From Candidatus Tokpelaia hoelldoblerii (GTDB lineage: Bacteria > Pseudomonadota > Alphaproteobacteria > Rhizobiales > Rhizobiaceae): a stretch of 64,000 bases of DNA. Location of the stretch: NCBI GenBank assembly GCA_002005325.1, contig CP017315.1, forward strand, positions 1,550,001 through 1,614,000, in the 5' to 3' direction. How positions within the stretch are numbered: the first letter of the stretch is position 1; each line of letters begins with the position of its first letter. Below the pieces are notes generated by a model, which saw only the letters and a program-made list of their open reading frames with translations, was not told the origin of the DNA and searched no databases. This document shows, one piece after another, positions 35,209-41,780 of this stretch. A program made the position numbers and the translations under genes.

Positions 35209-35243
35209 AATCCCCGCCCCGGAAACCGGGGCGGGGATTCTTA
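35209..35243. terminator. Bidirectional terminator
   Basis: AATCCCCGCCCCGG (35209-35222), loop AAA, and CCGGGGCGGGGATT (35226-35239) form a perfect 14-bp stem with A-rich and T-rich flanks. It separates the convergent dehydrogenase and transglycosylase genes. Confidence 0.93.
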
Positions 35244-35262
35244 TGTTCTGGCAGGCTTGCGA

Positions 35263-35772
35263 TTATTTTACCGAAGCAAGATAGGCTTTCACCTTGCCGC
35301 AATACTTGGCTGAAACGGGATTCATCCGCTTGGCGCCATGACCGGCATTATACTTCAGAATTGTACCGCAGGTGTTACCCGCGCTCAGCTTGTGAGCCTT
35401 GGCAAGATAACGCATACCATACTCAAGGTTGGTCTGCGGATCATACAGCCCGCTGGCAGAACCCGTATAACCAACCGAACGGGCGGTGGCAAGCCTCAGC
35501 TGCATCAGACCGATTTCGCCGACAGAGCCTTTGGCTTTCGGGTTGTAGTTACTCTCGGTACGGACAACGGCGTGCGCCAGATTAACCGGTACCTTGTGCT
35601 TGTTTGCCGCCTGACGGATCAGCGCCTCATAGGGGCGCTTGTTTGTGGCAGCGGCCTTTTCCACCGCCTGGGCAGCATTTGCCGCACCGGCCTGGGAAAA
35701 AACGGGACTGAAAGGCAGCAAAGCCAAAGAAGCGGCAAAGACTGCACCAGTTAAAGAAATATACTTTTTCAT
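35263..35772 (-). CDS. Lytic transglycosylase, SLT domain, exported
   Basis: This 169-residue protein carries a signal peptide (ISLTGAVFAASLALLPFSPVFSQA) and one SLT lysozyme-like domain (about residues 50-165). The catalytic glutamate is in VVRTESNYNPKAKG, followed by GEIGLMQL and NLEYGMRYLA, and the YNAGHG motif completes the fold. It cleaves peptidoglycan glycan strands to anhydromuropeptides. It could be a housekeeping or a secretion-associated enzyme; no secretion genes are nearby. It opens a cluster of wall hydrolases. The start at 35772 is chosen for the signal peptide. Confidence 0.88.
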   Translation of the reverse strand: MKKYISLTGAVFAASLALLPFSPVFSQAGAANAAQAVEKAAATNKRPYEALIRQAANKHKVPVNLAHAVVRTESNYNPKAKGSVGEIGLMQLRLATARSVGYTGSASGLYDPQTNLEYGMRYLAKAHKLSAGNTCGTILKYNAGHGAKRMNPVSAKYCGKVKAYLASVK

Positions 35773-35941
35773 CGTTCTGCTATCCTCACTTTGAGTTCGT
35801 GTCATTCTTTTCGGTGACGCACAGAACAGTTTCAGTAGAACTGCGCAAACTTCACGAGAAAGTCTTGATGCCCCCGAACGATTGGTTCCTTTATGACGTC
35901 AAAATCAAGCAGAAAGGCGACTGAAAAATGATTATTTCTTG

Positions 35942-35957
35942 AAAATTGGCCAATTTT
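35942..35957. other. Perfect 16-bp palindrome in an intergenic region
   Basis: AAAATTGGCCAATTTT is fully self-complementary. It sits in the 278-bp gap (35773-36050) upstream of the transglycosylase gene and downstream of the amidase gene, about 170 bp before the former start. It could be an operator. I see no gene or other strong signal in this gap. Confidence 0.35.
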
Positions 35958-36050
35958 GTCCCAAAAGAAGGCAAAATCCGGCATTTCTATTGGAAGTTAT
36001 GGCGGGACACCCCGCAAACACCTGGCCCGGAAAACAAAGAAAAACGCCCC

Positions 36051-36812
36051 TTACAGAGCCTGCAAGGCAGCCAGAAGATGGTGTAATGTCGCAATAGTCG
36101 AGGCATCCGCCACCCCGTCCACCCGCATGGGGCGGAAATGGCGCTGAAAAGCGCGGATGACGCTTTCGGTCATTTCATCAAAAATACCGCTTATCTCCAG
36201 TCCATAGCCATAAAGCGACAGCATGCTCTGCAAGGCTTCCACTGGCCGGCCGCTTTCCCCACGCGCCATAAACCGCCCGCCGCTGACCGGCTGCGGCGGC
36301 ACAAAATGGCCAATGCCGGCAAGCGCCAGTTCATCCCACGGGAATTTCTCACCCGGGTCAATTTTGCGCATTGGCGCAATATCGCTGTGCGCCAGCACAT
36401 GGCGCGCCCCTATGCCATGACGGGCGATAATATCCGCCGACAGCCTGACCAGCGCCGCTATCTGCACGTGAGGAAAAGCCGGAAAATCACGCAACGGCCC
36501 GGCATTGACCACCTCAATGCCAATTGAGCGGGAATTTATGTCACGCTCGCCCTGCCAGAAGCTTTCCCCCGCGTGCCAGGCGCGGGCGCTTTCCGCTACC
36601 ATTTGCACCACTGCGCCATCTTCACGCACGACATAGTGGGCAGAAACCATGCTTTCAGGCGATTGCAGATGTTGCTCGGCGGCTTCAGCGCTTTCCATAC
36701 CGGTATAGTGCATAATCAGCATGGTGATACCGCCCGTTCCCCGCCGCGCGCCATAATTGGGCGAAGGGCGAAGCGTTGCCTGTGCATAATCTGCTGTCAA
36801 AATATCTGCCAT
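36051..36812 (-). CDS. N-acetylmuramoyl-L-alanine amidase (AmpD/AmiD type) with peptidoglycan-binding domain
   Basis: This roughly 253-residue zinc amidase splits the MurNAc-L-Ala bond. Zinc ligands His35 (IMHYTGM), His142 (LAHSDIAP) and Asp152 match the AmpD arrangement, including the His-to-Asp spacing of ten. A C-terminal PG_binding_1 domain follows (GRPVEALQSMLSLYGYGLE; FDEMTESVIRAFQRHFRP), as in AmiD. No signal peptide is evident, so it may act on recycled anhydromuropeptides in the cytoplasm. ATG 36812 is used; the codon before it is a GTG. It is divergent from the GH25 gene. Confidence 0.88.
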   Translation of the reverse strand: MADILTADYAQATLRPSPNYGARRGTGGITMLIMHYTGMESAEAAEQHLQSPESMVSAHYVVREDGAVVQMVAESARAWHAGESFWQGERDINSRSIGIEVVNAGPLRDFPAFPHVQIAALVRLSADIIARHGIGARHVLAHSDIAPMRKIDPGEKFPWDELALAGIGHFVPPQPVSGGRFMARGESGRPVEALQSMLSLYGYGLEISGIFDEMTESVIRAFQRHFRPMRVDGVADASTIATLHHLLAALQAL

Positions 36813-36907
36813 CACTGCACCACTTTGTTATTTTTTCCTGTTTCTTTACTATTAACAAGCATAACAACAAAATTCAAACAATCTTCCAATATCAGGAAAC
36901 GGCACGG

Positions 36908-37774
36908 GTGGAACAGTTTTTTTCTTCTGACAGCAGGCGCTGTAAAACAATGCCTGTCCTTATAGGCATAGCCATTCTTTCCGGCTGCGCCGCCGGTCTG
37001 GTTGATGCCGCGGACGGGCTGAAAGTATCAGCAACCCCTGCCCCGCAATCCGCACATCCCGCCACCCTGCCCGCTGCCGGGGACGATGGCCCACGCTTTC
37101 ATGACCACGCCCCGCATGAGTGGGGGACGCGTAAACCATGGCATTATGCGGTGCATGGCATTGATGTCTCCCGATATCAGGGCGAGATTGACTGGCTGCA
37201 GGTCCGCGCGGACTCTGTCGATTTTGCCTTTATCAAGGCGACTGAAGGCGGCGACCGGCTGGACGAAACCTTTAAACAAAACTGGGCACAGGCAAAAGCC
37301 GCAGGCGTGCCGCGCGGCGCCTACCATTTTTATTATTTCTGCCGGTCGGCCAAAGAGCAGGCGCAATGGTTTATCCGTCATGTCCCGCGGGATACAACCG
37401 CCCTGCCGCCGGTGCTGGATATGGAATGGAACCCTAAATCCCCCACCTGCAAGCTGCGCCCTGCCCCTGAAATGGTGCGCAAGGAAATGCGCGTTTTTCT
37501 CGACACGCTGGAAAAACACTATGGCAAGCGGCCGATTATTTACACCGCCATTGATTTTTTTGAGCATAATGACCTGAAACAGTTTAAAAACCATTCCTTC
37601 TGGCTGCGCTCGGTTGCCGGCCACCCGCAGGAAAAATACGGCGATCACCCATGGCTTTTCTGGCAATATACCGGAACGGGAAGCCTTGCCGGCATCACCG
37701 GTGACGCTGACATCAATGCTTTTGCCGGCACCCGCGCCGAGTGGCAGGCATGGCTGCAACAGCAAAATGAATAA
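36908..37774 (+). CDS. Glycoside hydrolase family 25 lysozyme, predicted lipoprotein
   Basis: This 288-residue protein is a GH25 muramidase (Chalaropsis type). The N-terminus has an RRCK charged segment, a hydrophobic run and a lipobox-like ILSGC, suggesting lipidation. The catalytic domain starts at HGIDVSRYQGEIDW (catalytic Asp) and includes VDFAFIKATEG, PVLDMEWNP (Asp/Glu pair) and FWQYTGTG. The GTG start at 36908 has an AGGAAA site; ATG 36950 would remove most of the n-region. It would hydrolyse peptidoglycan at the envelope. Immediately after its stop comes a fragment of another wall hydrolase. Confidence 0.85.
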   Translation: MEQFFSSDSRRCKTMPVLIGIAILSGCAAGLVDAADGLKVSATPAPQSAHPATLPAAGDDGPRFHDHAPHEWGTRKPWHYAVHGIDVSRYQGEIDWLQVRADSVDFAFIKATEGGDRLDETFKQNWAQAKAAGVPRGAYHFYYFCRSAKEQAQWFIRHVPRDTTALPPVLDMEWNPKSPTCKLRPAPEMVRKEMRVFLDTLEKHYGKRPIIYTAIDFFEHNDLKQFKNHSFWLRSVAGHPQEKYGDHPWLFWQYTGTGSLAGITGDADINAFAGTRAEWQAWLQQQNE

Positions 37775-37779
37775 TACAA

Positions 37780-38034
37780 TATGCGACAACCGCAGCCTAT
37801 TTCGCCGCCCGCCTTGCCGGTGCGGACGCTTTTATTCCGGGGCAGCCGGATGCGGGGTTAAGCAATGACCAGGCAAAAGCCTTGCAGGAAAAATTGATCG
37901 CCCGCGGTTATGACGTTGGTAAAGTTGACGGCATTATCGGCCAGAAGACCCGCGATGCAGTAACAAAAGAGCAATTGCGCCTGAACATTCCTGCCGATTC
38001 ATGGCCAATAAAAGAACTTCTTAATAAACTGTAA
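37780..38034 (+). pseudogene. Remnant of a lytic murein transglycosylase (MltB type): C-terminal peptidoglycan-binding domain
   Basis: Six bases after the GH25 stop, in another frame and without a start codon, 84 codons read YATTAAYFAARLAGADAF, then LSNDQAKALQEKLIARGYDV, GKVDGIIGQKTRDAV and finally WPIKELLNKL before TAA. This is the end of rhizobial MltB-type transglycosylases: the tail of the SLT_2 domain plus a PG_binding_1 domain. The catalytic part is missing. It is best explained as the remnant of a gene cut by deletion or recombination when the GH25 gene came to lie here; a lost fusion of GH25 with this domain is less likely. Confidence 0.75.
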
Positions 38035-38065
38035 CCACATTTTTCCCAATATCCATTATTATAGC

Positions 38066-38079
38066 TTATATTAATATAA
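38066..38079. other. AT-rich palindrome in a 180-bp AT-rich gap
   Basis: TTATATTAATATAA is a perfect 14-bp palindrome. The surrounding 38035-38200 is very AT-rich for this genome and contains a larger imperfect T8/A8 inverted repeat (about 38098-38160) but no gene. It may be a promoter/operator zone for the RNA candidate downstream or simply decayed DNA. Confidence 0.3.
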
Positions 38080-38182
38080 TAATTTAATGCAAATGATTAT
38101 TTTTTTGGATTTCCCTATGGAGTAATTGGTCATTTTTTTCTCCTGATTGGAAAAAAAATAACAATAAGCCTTAAAACATGGT

Positions 38183-38210
38183 TTGAATTTAGAAAGATCG
38201 GCTGTAAACT
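38183..38210 (+). promoter_or_regulatory. Possible promoter of the candidate small RNA
   Basis: TTGAAT (38183-38188) and TAAACT (38205-38210) are separated by 16 bp, giving an expected start at about 38217, just before a GC-rich structured stretch that ends in a strong terminator. Confidence 0.4.
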
Positions 38211-38217
38211 GATGGAG

Positions 38218-38356
38218 ACATATCCGCCGTGCCGAAGGGGGCCATGATGCAGGGTATGTTCGGTTCACACTCCGGTGCGATCTGAGAATGGGGCGCTCAT
38301 AATCGCAGGATGGGGACCAAGGCGCACCAGCATCAATCAGATGCTGGTGCGCTTTT
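38218..38356 (+). ncRNA. Candidate structured small RNA, class unknown
   Basis: About 140 nt lie between a promoter-like sequence and a perfect terminator, with no credible reading frame. Foldable parts include GCCGAA (38233-38238) with TTCGGT (38263-38268), and a two-tier hairpin in which TGCGAT pairs with ATCGCA and TGAG with CTCA around a G-rich loop (about 38276-38308). The stretch is much more GC-rich than the DNA before it. It lacks the hallmarks of SRP RNA, tmRNA and RNase P RNA; I cannot match it to a known family. It could also be an orphan leader. Confidence 0.45.
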
Positions 38357-38357
38357 C
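38322..38357 (+). terminator. Strong Rho-independent terminator after the small RNA candidate
   Basis: GCGCACCAGCATC (38322-38334) and GATGCTGGTGCGC (38340-38352) form a perfect 13-bp stem with a 5-nt loop and a T-rich tail on the plus strand only. It therefore ends a rightward transcript and is not simply the mutL terminator. Confidence 0.9.
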
Positions 38358-38461
38358 TTATAAAGTCCGGGTAAAACAGAACCAGCCTGATTTGACCATA
38401 GCTATATCAGTGCACTGGAGCGCCGTAAGCGAATCACTTGAAAGAAAACGGAATTACATCC

Positions 38462-40285
38462 TTACCGGCGGCCAAACAGGCGCTCAATATCGGCAAGCTT
38501 CAGTTCGATATAGGTCGGGCGGCCATGATTGCAGGTGCCGGAATCTGGCACCGCTTCCATCTGGCGCAAAAGCGCGTTCATCTCATCCACCTTGAGAAGC
38601 CGGCCGGAACGCACCGAGCCGTGGCAAGCCATGGTTGCCGCCACATAATCCAGCATTGCCTTCAAACCGTCCGCCGTATTATGTTCGGCCAGTTCATCCG
38701 CCAGATCCCGCACCAGAGCGCAGGCGTCAATCTCGCCCAGCATGGCCGGTGTTTCACGCACGGCAATGGCGGTCACACCAAACCGTTCCAGCACAAGACC
38801 AAAACGGCGCAGATTTTCTGCCTGTTCCAGCAGACGCTGCACATCGTCTTCCGGCAGCTCGACAATTTCCGGTATCAGCAATATCTGTGACGGCACAGGC
38901 CTGGAATGCAGCGCCTGTTTCAGCGCCTCATAAACCAGCCGTTCATGCGCCGCATGCTGGTCAACCAGAATCAAACTGTCATCCGTCTGGGCGACAATAT
39001 AGTTTTTATGAATCTGCGCCCGCGCCGCCCCCAATGGATAATCCGCAGCTGGGGGTTGCGGTTCAACCGCTGCCTGCATATTTGCGCTGGGGCGGCTGAT
39101 ATCCGGCAAAACCGAAGCTCCTTCAGCAAAGCCTGATGATGGCGGGGTACAGAGCGGCTGATAGACAGATTTTCCGCCTGCCCTCTCACGCCGCGCCGCG
39201 CCAGAAGAGATTGCGGATAGCGGTGACGATGGCGCGCTTCCTGTCTGAAACGATTGCAGCATAGCCGCCGCGCCACTGCTGGCCGGACGAATGCCGCTCC
39301 GCGTCAGCGCCTCACGAATGCCGCCGATGACAAGACCGCGGACAAGCCCCGGATCACGAAAACGCACATCAGCCTTGGCGGGATGCACATTGACATCAAC
39401 ATCCGCCGCTTCCAGTGTGATAAACAGCGCCACCACACCATACCGGTCGCGGGCTATGACATCAGCATAGGCGGCGCGAATCGCGCCGCTAAGCATTTTA
39501 TCGCGCACCGGGCGATGATTGACATAGACAAACTGCTGCAAACTGTTGCCACGGTTATAGGCCGGAATACCGGCAAAGCCGGTAAGGCGCACCCCTTCAC
39601 GCACCGCATCAAGGGGCACGGTATTTTCGGCAAATTCCTTGCCTGCCACCTGTTCAAGCCGCGCGCGGATGGCGGCTTCACCTTCACCTGTCGCAGCAAA
39701 TTCTGTCAGGCTGCGGTCAGAACCGGAAAGCGTGAAACGCACCTGCGGGAAAGCGATGGCGATACGGCGCACCATATCGGTGATTGCGGTTGTTTCCGCC
39801 CGCTCGCTTTTTAAAAATTTCAGCCGTGCGGGTGTGGCATAAAACAAGTCCCGCACCTCCACCACCGTGCCGGTGCCCGCCGCCGCCGGGCGCGGCCCTT
39901 CCAGCACACCGCCCTGCACGACAATTTCCGCGCCCGCCGCTGCCTGCGCAGTCCGCGACATCAACCGCAACCGCGAGACAGAACCGATGGAAGGCAGCGC
40001 CTCACCACGAAATCCCAGCGCCTGAATGTCGTGAATATTATCGGAGAGTTTTGAAGTGCAATGGCGCGACACGGCAAGTTCAAGCTCATCCGCCGCCATG
40101 CCCGCGCCATTATCACTGACCCGGACAAGGTTTTTGCCACCACCGGCGGTGGCGATCTCAATGCGGGTTGCCCCGGCGTCAACCGCGTTTTCCACCAGTT
40201 CCTTGACGACACTTGCGGGCCGTTCCACCACCTCACCGGCGGCAATCTGGTTGATCATGGTTTCGCTGAGACGGCGTATTTTCAT
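38462..40285 (-). CDS. mutL: DNA mismatch repair protein MutL (endonuclease type)
   Basis: This 607-residue protein couples mismatch recognition by MutS to strand removal. The N-terminal GHKL ATPase (1-330) shows ELVENAVDAGATRIEI, VSDNGAGM and GFRGEALPSIGSV. The C-terminal domain has the metal-dependent nicking motif DQHAAHERLVYE and a CNHGRP variant of the CPHGRP motif, as expected in organisms without MutH. Its start lies 7 bp after the metZ stop, so it is probably co-transcribed with metZ and hence downstream of the SAM-II riboswitch. Confidence 0.95.
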   Translation of the reverse strand: MKIRRLSETMINQIAAGEVVERPASVVKELVENAVDAGATRIEIATAGGGKNLVRVSDNGAGMAADELELAVSRHCTSKLSDNIHDIQALGFRGEALPSIGSVSRLRLMSRTAQAAAGAEIVVQGGVLEGPRPAAAGTGTVVEVRDLFYATPARLKFLKSERAETTAITDMVRRIAIAFPQVRFTLSGSDRSLTEFAATGEGEAAIRARLEQVAGKEFAENTVPLDAVREGVRLTGFAGIPAYNRGNSLQQFVYVNHRPVRDKMLSGAIRAAYADVIARDRYGVVALFITLEAADVDVNVHPAKADVRFRDPGLVRGLVIGGIREALTRSGIRPASSGAAAMLQSFQTGSAPSSPLSAISSGAARRERAGGKSVYQPLCTPPSSGFAEGASVLPDISRPSANMQAAVEPQPPAADYPLGAARAQIHKNYIVAQTDDSLILVDQHAAHERLVYEALKQALHSRPVPSQILLIPEIVELPEDDVQRLLEQAENLRRFGLVLERFGVTAIAVRETPAMLGEIDACALVRDLADELAEHNTADGLKAMLDYVAATMACHGSVRSGRLLKVDEMNALLRQMEAVPDSGTCNHGRPTYIELKLADIERLFGRR

Positions 40286-40292
40286 GGTGCGA

Positions 40293-41567
40293 CTATATTA
40301 TGGATTGCGGCAAAACACTATGAAGGGAAACCGCACTTACGCAATTTTTTTCCTTCCTGTGGTCTTTACTGTTATTTTTTACAGCATCAAGCGCTTCATT
40401 GATATCAGCAAGCAAATCCTGTGTGTCCTCAATTCCCACCGAAAAGCGCAACAGGCCGTCTGATATGCCAAGTTCAGCCCGCGCCTCTTCCCCGATGCTC
40501 TGGTGCGTCGTGGTGGCCGGATGGGTCATGATAGAGCGCACATCACCAAGATTGTTGGACAATAACGGAATGCTCAGACTGTTGCAGAATTTAAACGCCG
40601 CTTCCTTGCCGCCTTTCAGTTCAAAGGCAATCATGGTTGAACCGCCGCTCATCTGGCGGGCAATCAGCCCTGCCTGCGGGTGGTCGGCACGGCCGGGATA
40701 ACGGCAGAACGACACCGCCGGATGCCCGGCAATCATATCGGCCAGCACACCGGCAGAGCGCGTCATCTGCGCCACCCGCAACGGCATGGTTTCCAGCCCC
40801 TTTATCATCACCCATGCGGTAAACGGGCTCATGCCCGGGCCGGTATGGCGGAAATAATCCTGAAAATTCTCGACAATCCACTGCTCGCTTCCCAGCACGA
40901 TACCGCCCAGACAGCGCCCCTGCCCGTCAATATGCTTGGTGGTGGAATAGACGACAACATCGGCACCCAGTTCCAGCGGCTTTTGATAAAGCGGCGTGGC
41001 GAACACATTATCGACGACGACAATGGCTCCGACAGCATGGGCCAGCCTGCTCACAGCAGCAATATCGACCATTTCCAGTGTCGGATTGGCGGGCGTTTCA
41101 AAAAAAACCAGTCTGGTGCTGGATTTTATCGCCTGTTCCCAACTGGCAATGTCCACCCCGTCAATAATCGACACCTCAACGCCATAACGCGGCAGAATGG
41201 TGCTGATAACATAATGGCATGAACCGAACATGGCGCGCGCCGCCACCACATGGTCACCGGCTTTGATAGCGCACAAAATCGCACCCGCCACCGCCGCCAT
41301 GCCGGAAGCAACAGCGCGCGCCGCGCCCGCGCCTTCCAGCACGCACATTTTCTTCTCAAAAACATCATTGGTCGGGTTGGCATAGCGCGAATAGATAAAG
41401 CCCGGGTCTTCGCCGTTAAAGCGCATTTCCGCCGCTTCTGCCGAAGGATAGACAAAGCCCTGCGTCAAATGGACAGCTTCAGACACCTCGCCATAAGGCG
41501 AACGGGCCACACCGTCATGGACAAGGCGGGTTGCGGGGGCATAGGAACGGTCGGGGTTTAATGTCAT
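40293..41567 (-). CDS. metZ: O-succinylhomoserine sulfhydrylase
   Basis: This 424-residue PLP enzyme of the Cys/Met-metabolism family makes homocysteine directly from O-succinyl- (or O-acetyl-) homoserine and sulfide. The PLP lysine is in VYSTTKHIDGQGRCLGG, and ASGMAAVAGAI and FFETPANPTLEMVD are typical. MetZ proteins are usually about 395 residues; here about 25 extra unconserved residues follow LLADINEALDAVK, as though the original stop was lost. GAGGAGAG lies before the ATG. The 5' leader holds a SAM-II aptamer and a good promoter, so it is repressed by SAM. mutL follows directly. Confidence 0.93.
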   Translation of the reverse strand: MTLNPDRSYAPATRLVHDGVARSPYGEVSEAVHLTQGFVYPSAEAAEMRFNGEDPGFIYSRYANPTNDVFEKKMCVLEGAGAARAVASGMAAVAGAILCAIKAGDHVVAARAMFGSCHYVISTILPRYGVEVSIIDGVDIASWEQAIKSSTRLVFFETPANPTLEMVDIAAVSRLAHAVGAIVVVDNVFATPLYQKPLELGADVVVYSTTKHIDGQGRCLGGIVLGSEQWIVENFQDYFRHTGPGMSPFTAWVMIKGLETMPLRVAQMTRSAGVLADMIAGHPAVSFCRYPGRADHPQAGLIARQMSGGSTMIAFELKGGKEAAFKFCNSLSIPLLSNNLGDVRSIMTHPATTTHQSIGEEARAELGISDGLLRFSVGIEDTQDLLADINEALDAVKNNSKDHRKEKNCVSAVSLHSVLPQSII

Positions 41568-41615
41568 GGTTCTCTCCTCTCATAAATGACGCCTCATATT
41601 ACGCATCATCCTGCC

Positions 41616-41646
41616 AAAAGGCCACCGGAACAAACCACGGCCTTTT
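41616..41646 (-). promoter_or_regulatory. Hairpin overlapping the 3' edge of the SAM-II aptamer (possible expression platform)
   Basis: On the minus strand AAAAGGCC (41646-41639) pairs perfectly with GGCCTTTT (41623-41616) around a 15-nt loop. The first arm contains the AAAAGG that ends the SAM-II pseudoknot, so hairpin and ligand-bound aptamer exclude each other. The loop also carries CGTGG, a copy of the P1 5' strand that could pair with the P1 3' strand CCACG. Confidence 0.55.
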
Positions 41647-41694
41647 AGCGACTTCATTTAACGTGGCTGCAAGCTGGCTGACCAAATCACCACG
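41641..41694 (-). promoter_or_regulatory. SAM-II riboswitch aptamer upstream of metZ
   Basis: Read on the minus strand, the element has the SAM-II order: P1 5' strand CGTGG, TGATTTG, a variable loop, GCTTGCAGCCACG (loop plus P1 3' strand at 41666-41662), TTAAATGAAGTC and the terminal GCTAAAAGG that forms the pseudoknot. This is nearly identical to the element before met genes in Agrobacterium and other Rhizobiales. SAM binding lowers expression of methionine synthesis genes. It starts within a few bases of the predicted transcription start and ends 74 nt before the metZ ATG. Confidence 0.93.
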
Positions 41695-41706
41695 GACTGT
41701 CCTTTA

Positions 41707-41735
41707 TGCATAATCCTGTTGCAGGCTGCCGTCAA
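41707..41735 (-). promoter_or_regulatory. Promoter of metZ
   Basis: On the minus strand TTGACG (41735-41730) and TATGCA (41712-41707) are separated by 17 bp. Transcription would start at about 41700, immediately before the SAM-II aptamer, giving a leader of about 133 nt. A divergent TATAAA at 41740-41745 may serve dcd. Confidence 0.65.
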
Positions 41736-41780
41736 TCAGTATAAAATTTCTGGCAAGGGAAAATCGCACAGAGTTCACTC

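Noticed and set aside
35956..36147. A 63-codon frame overlapping the amidase gene end
   Set aside because: It starts in the gap, is antisense to a clear peptidoglycan-binding domain and shows no conserved pattern.
38218..38356. Identification of the RNA candidate as SRP RNA, tmRNA, 6S RNA or a TPP riboswitch
   Set aside because: The GGAAGGAAGCAGCC-type SRP loop, tmRNA tag region and TPP core were not found; the CTGAGA present is isolated. It is left unassigned.
38275..38595. A 106-codon frame across the small-RNA terminator
   Set aside because: It would pass through a strong terminator stem and the end of mutL; composition is not coding-like.
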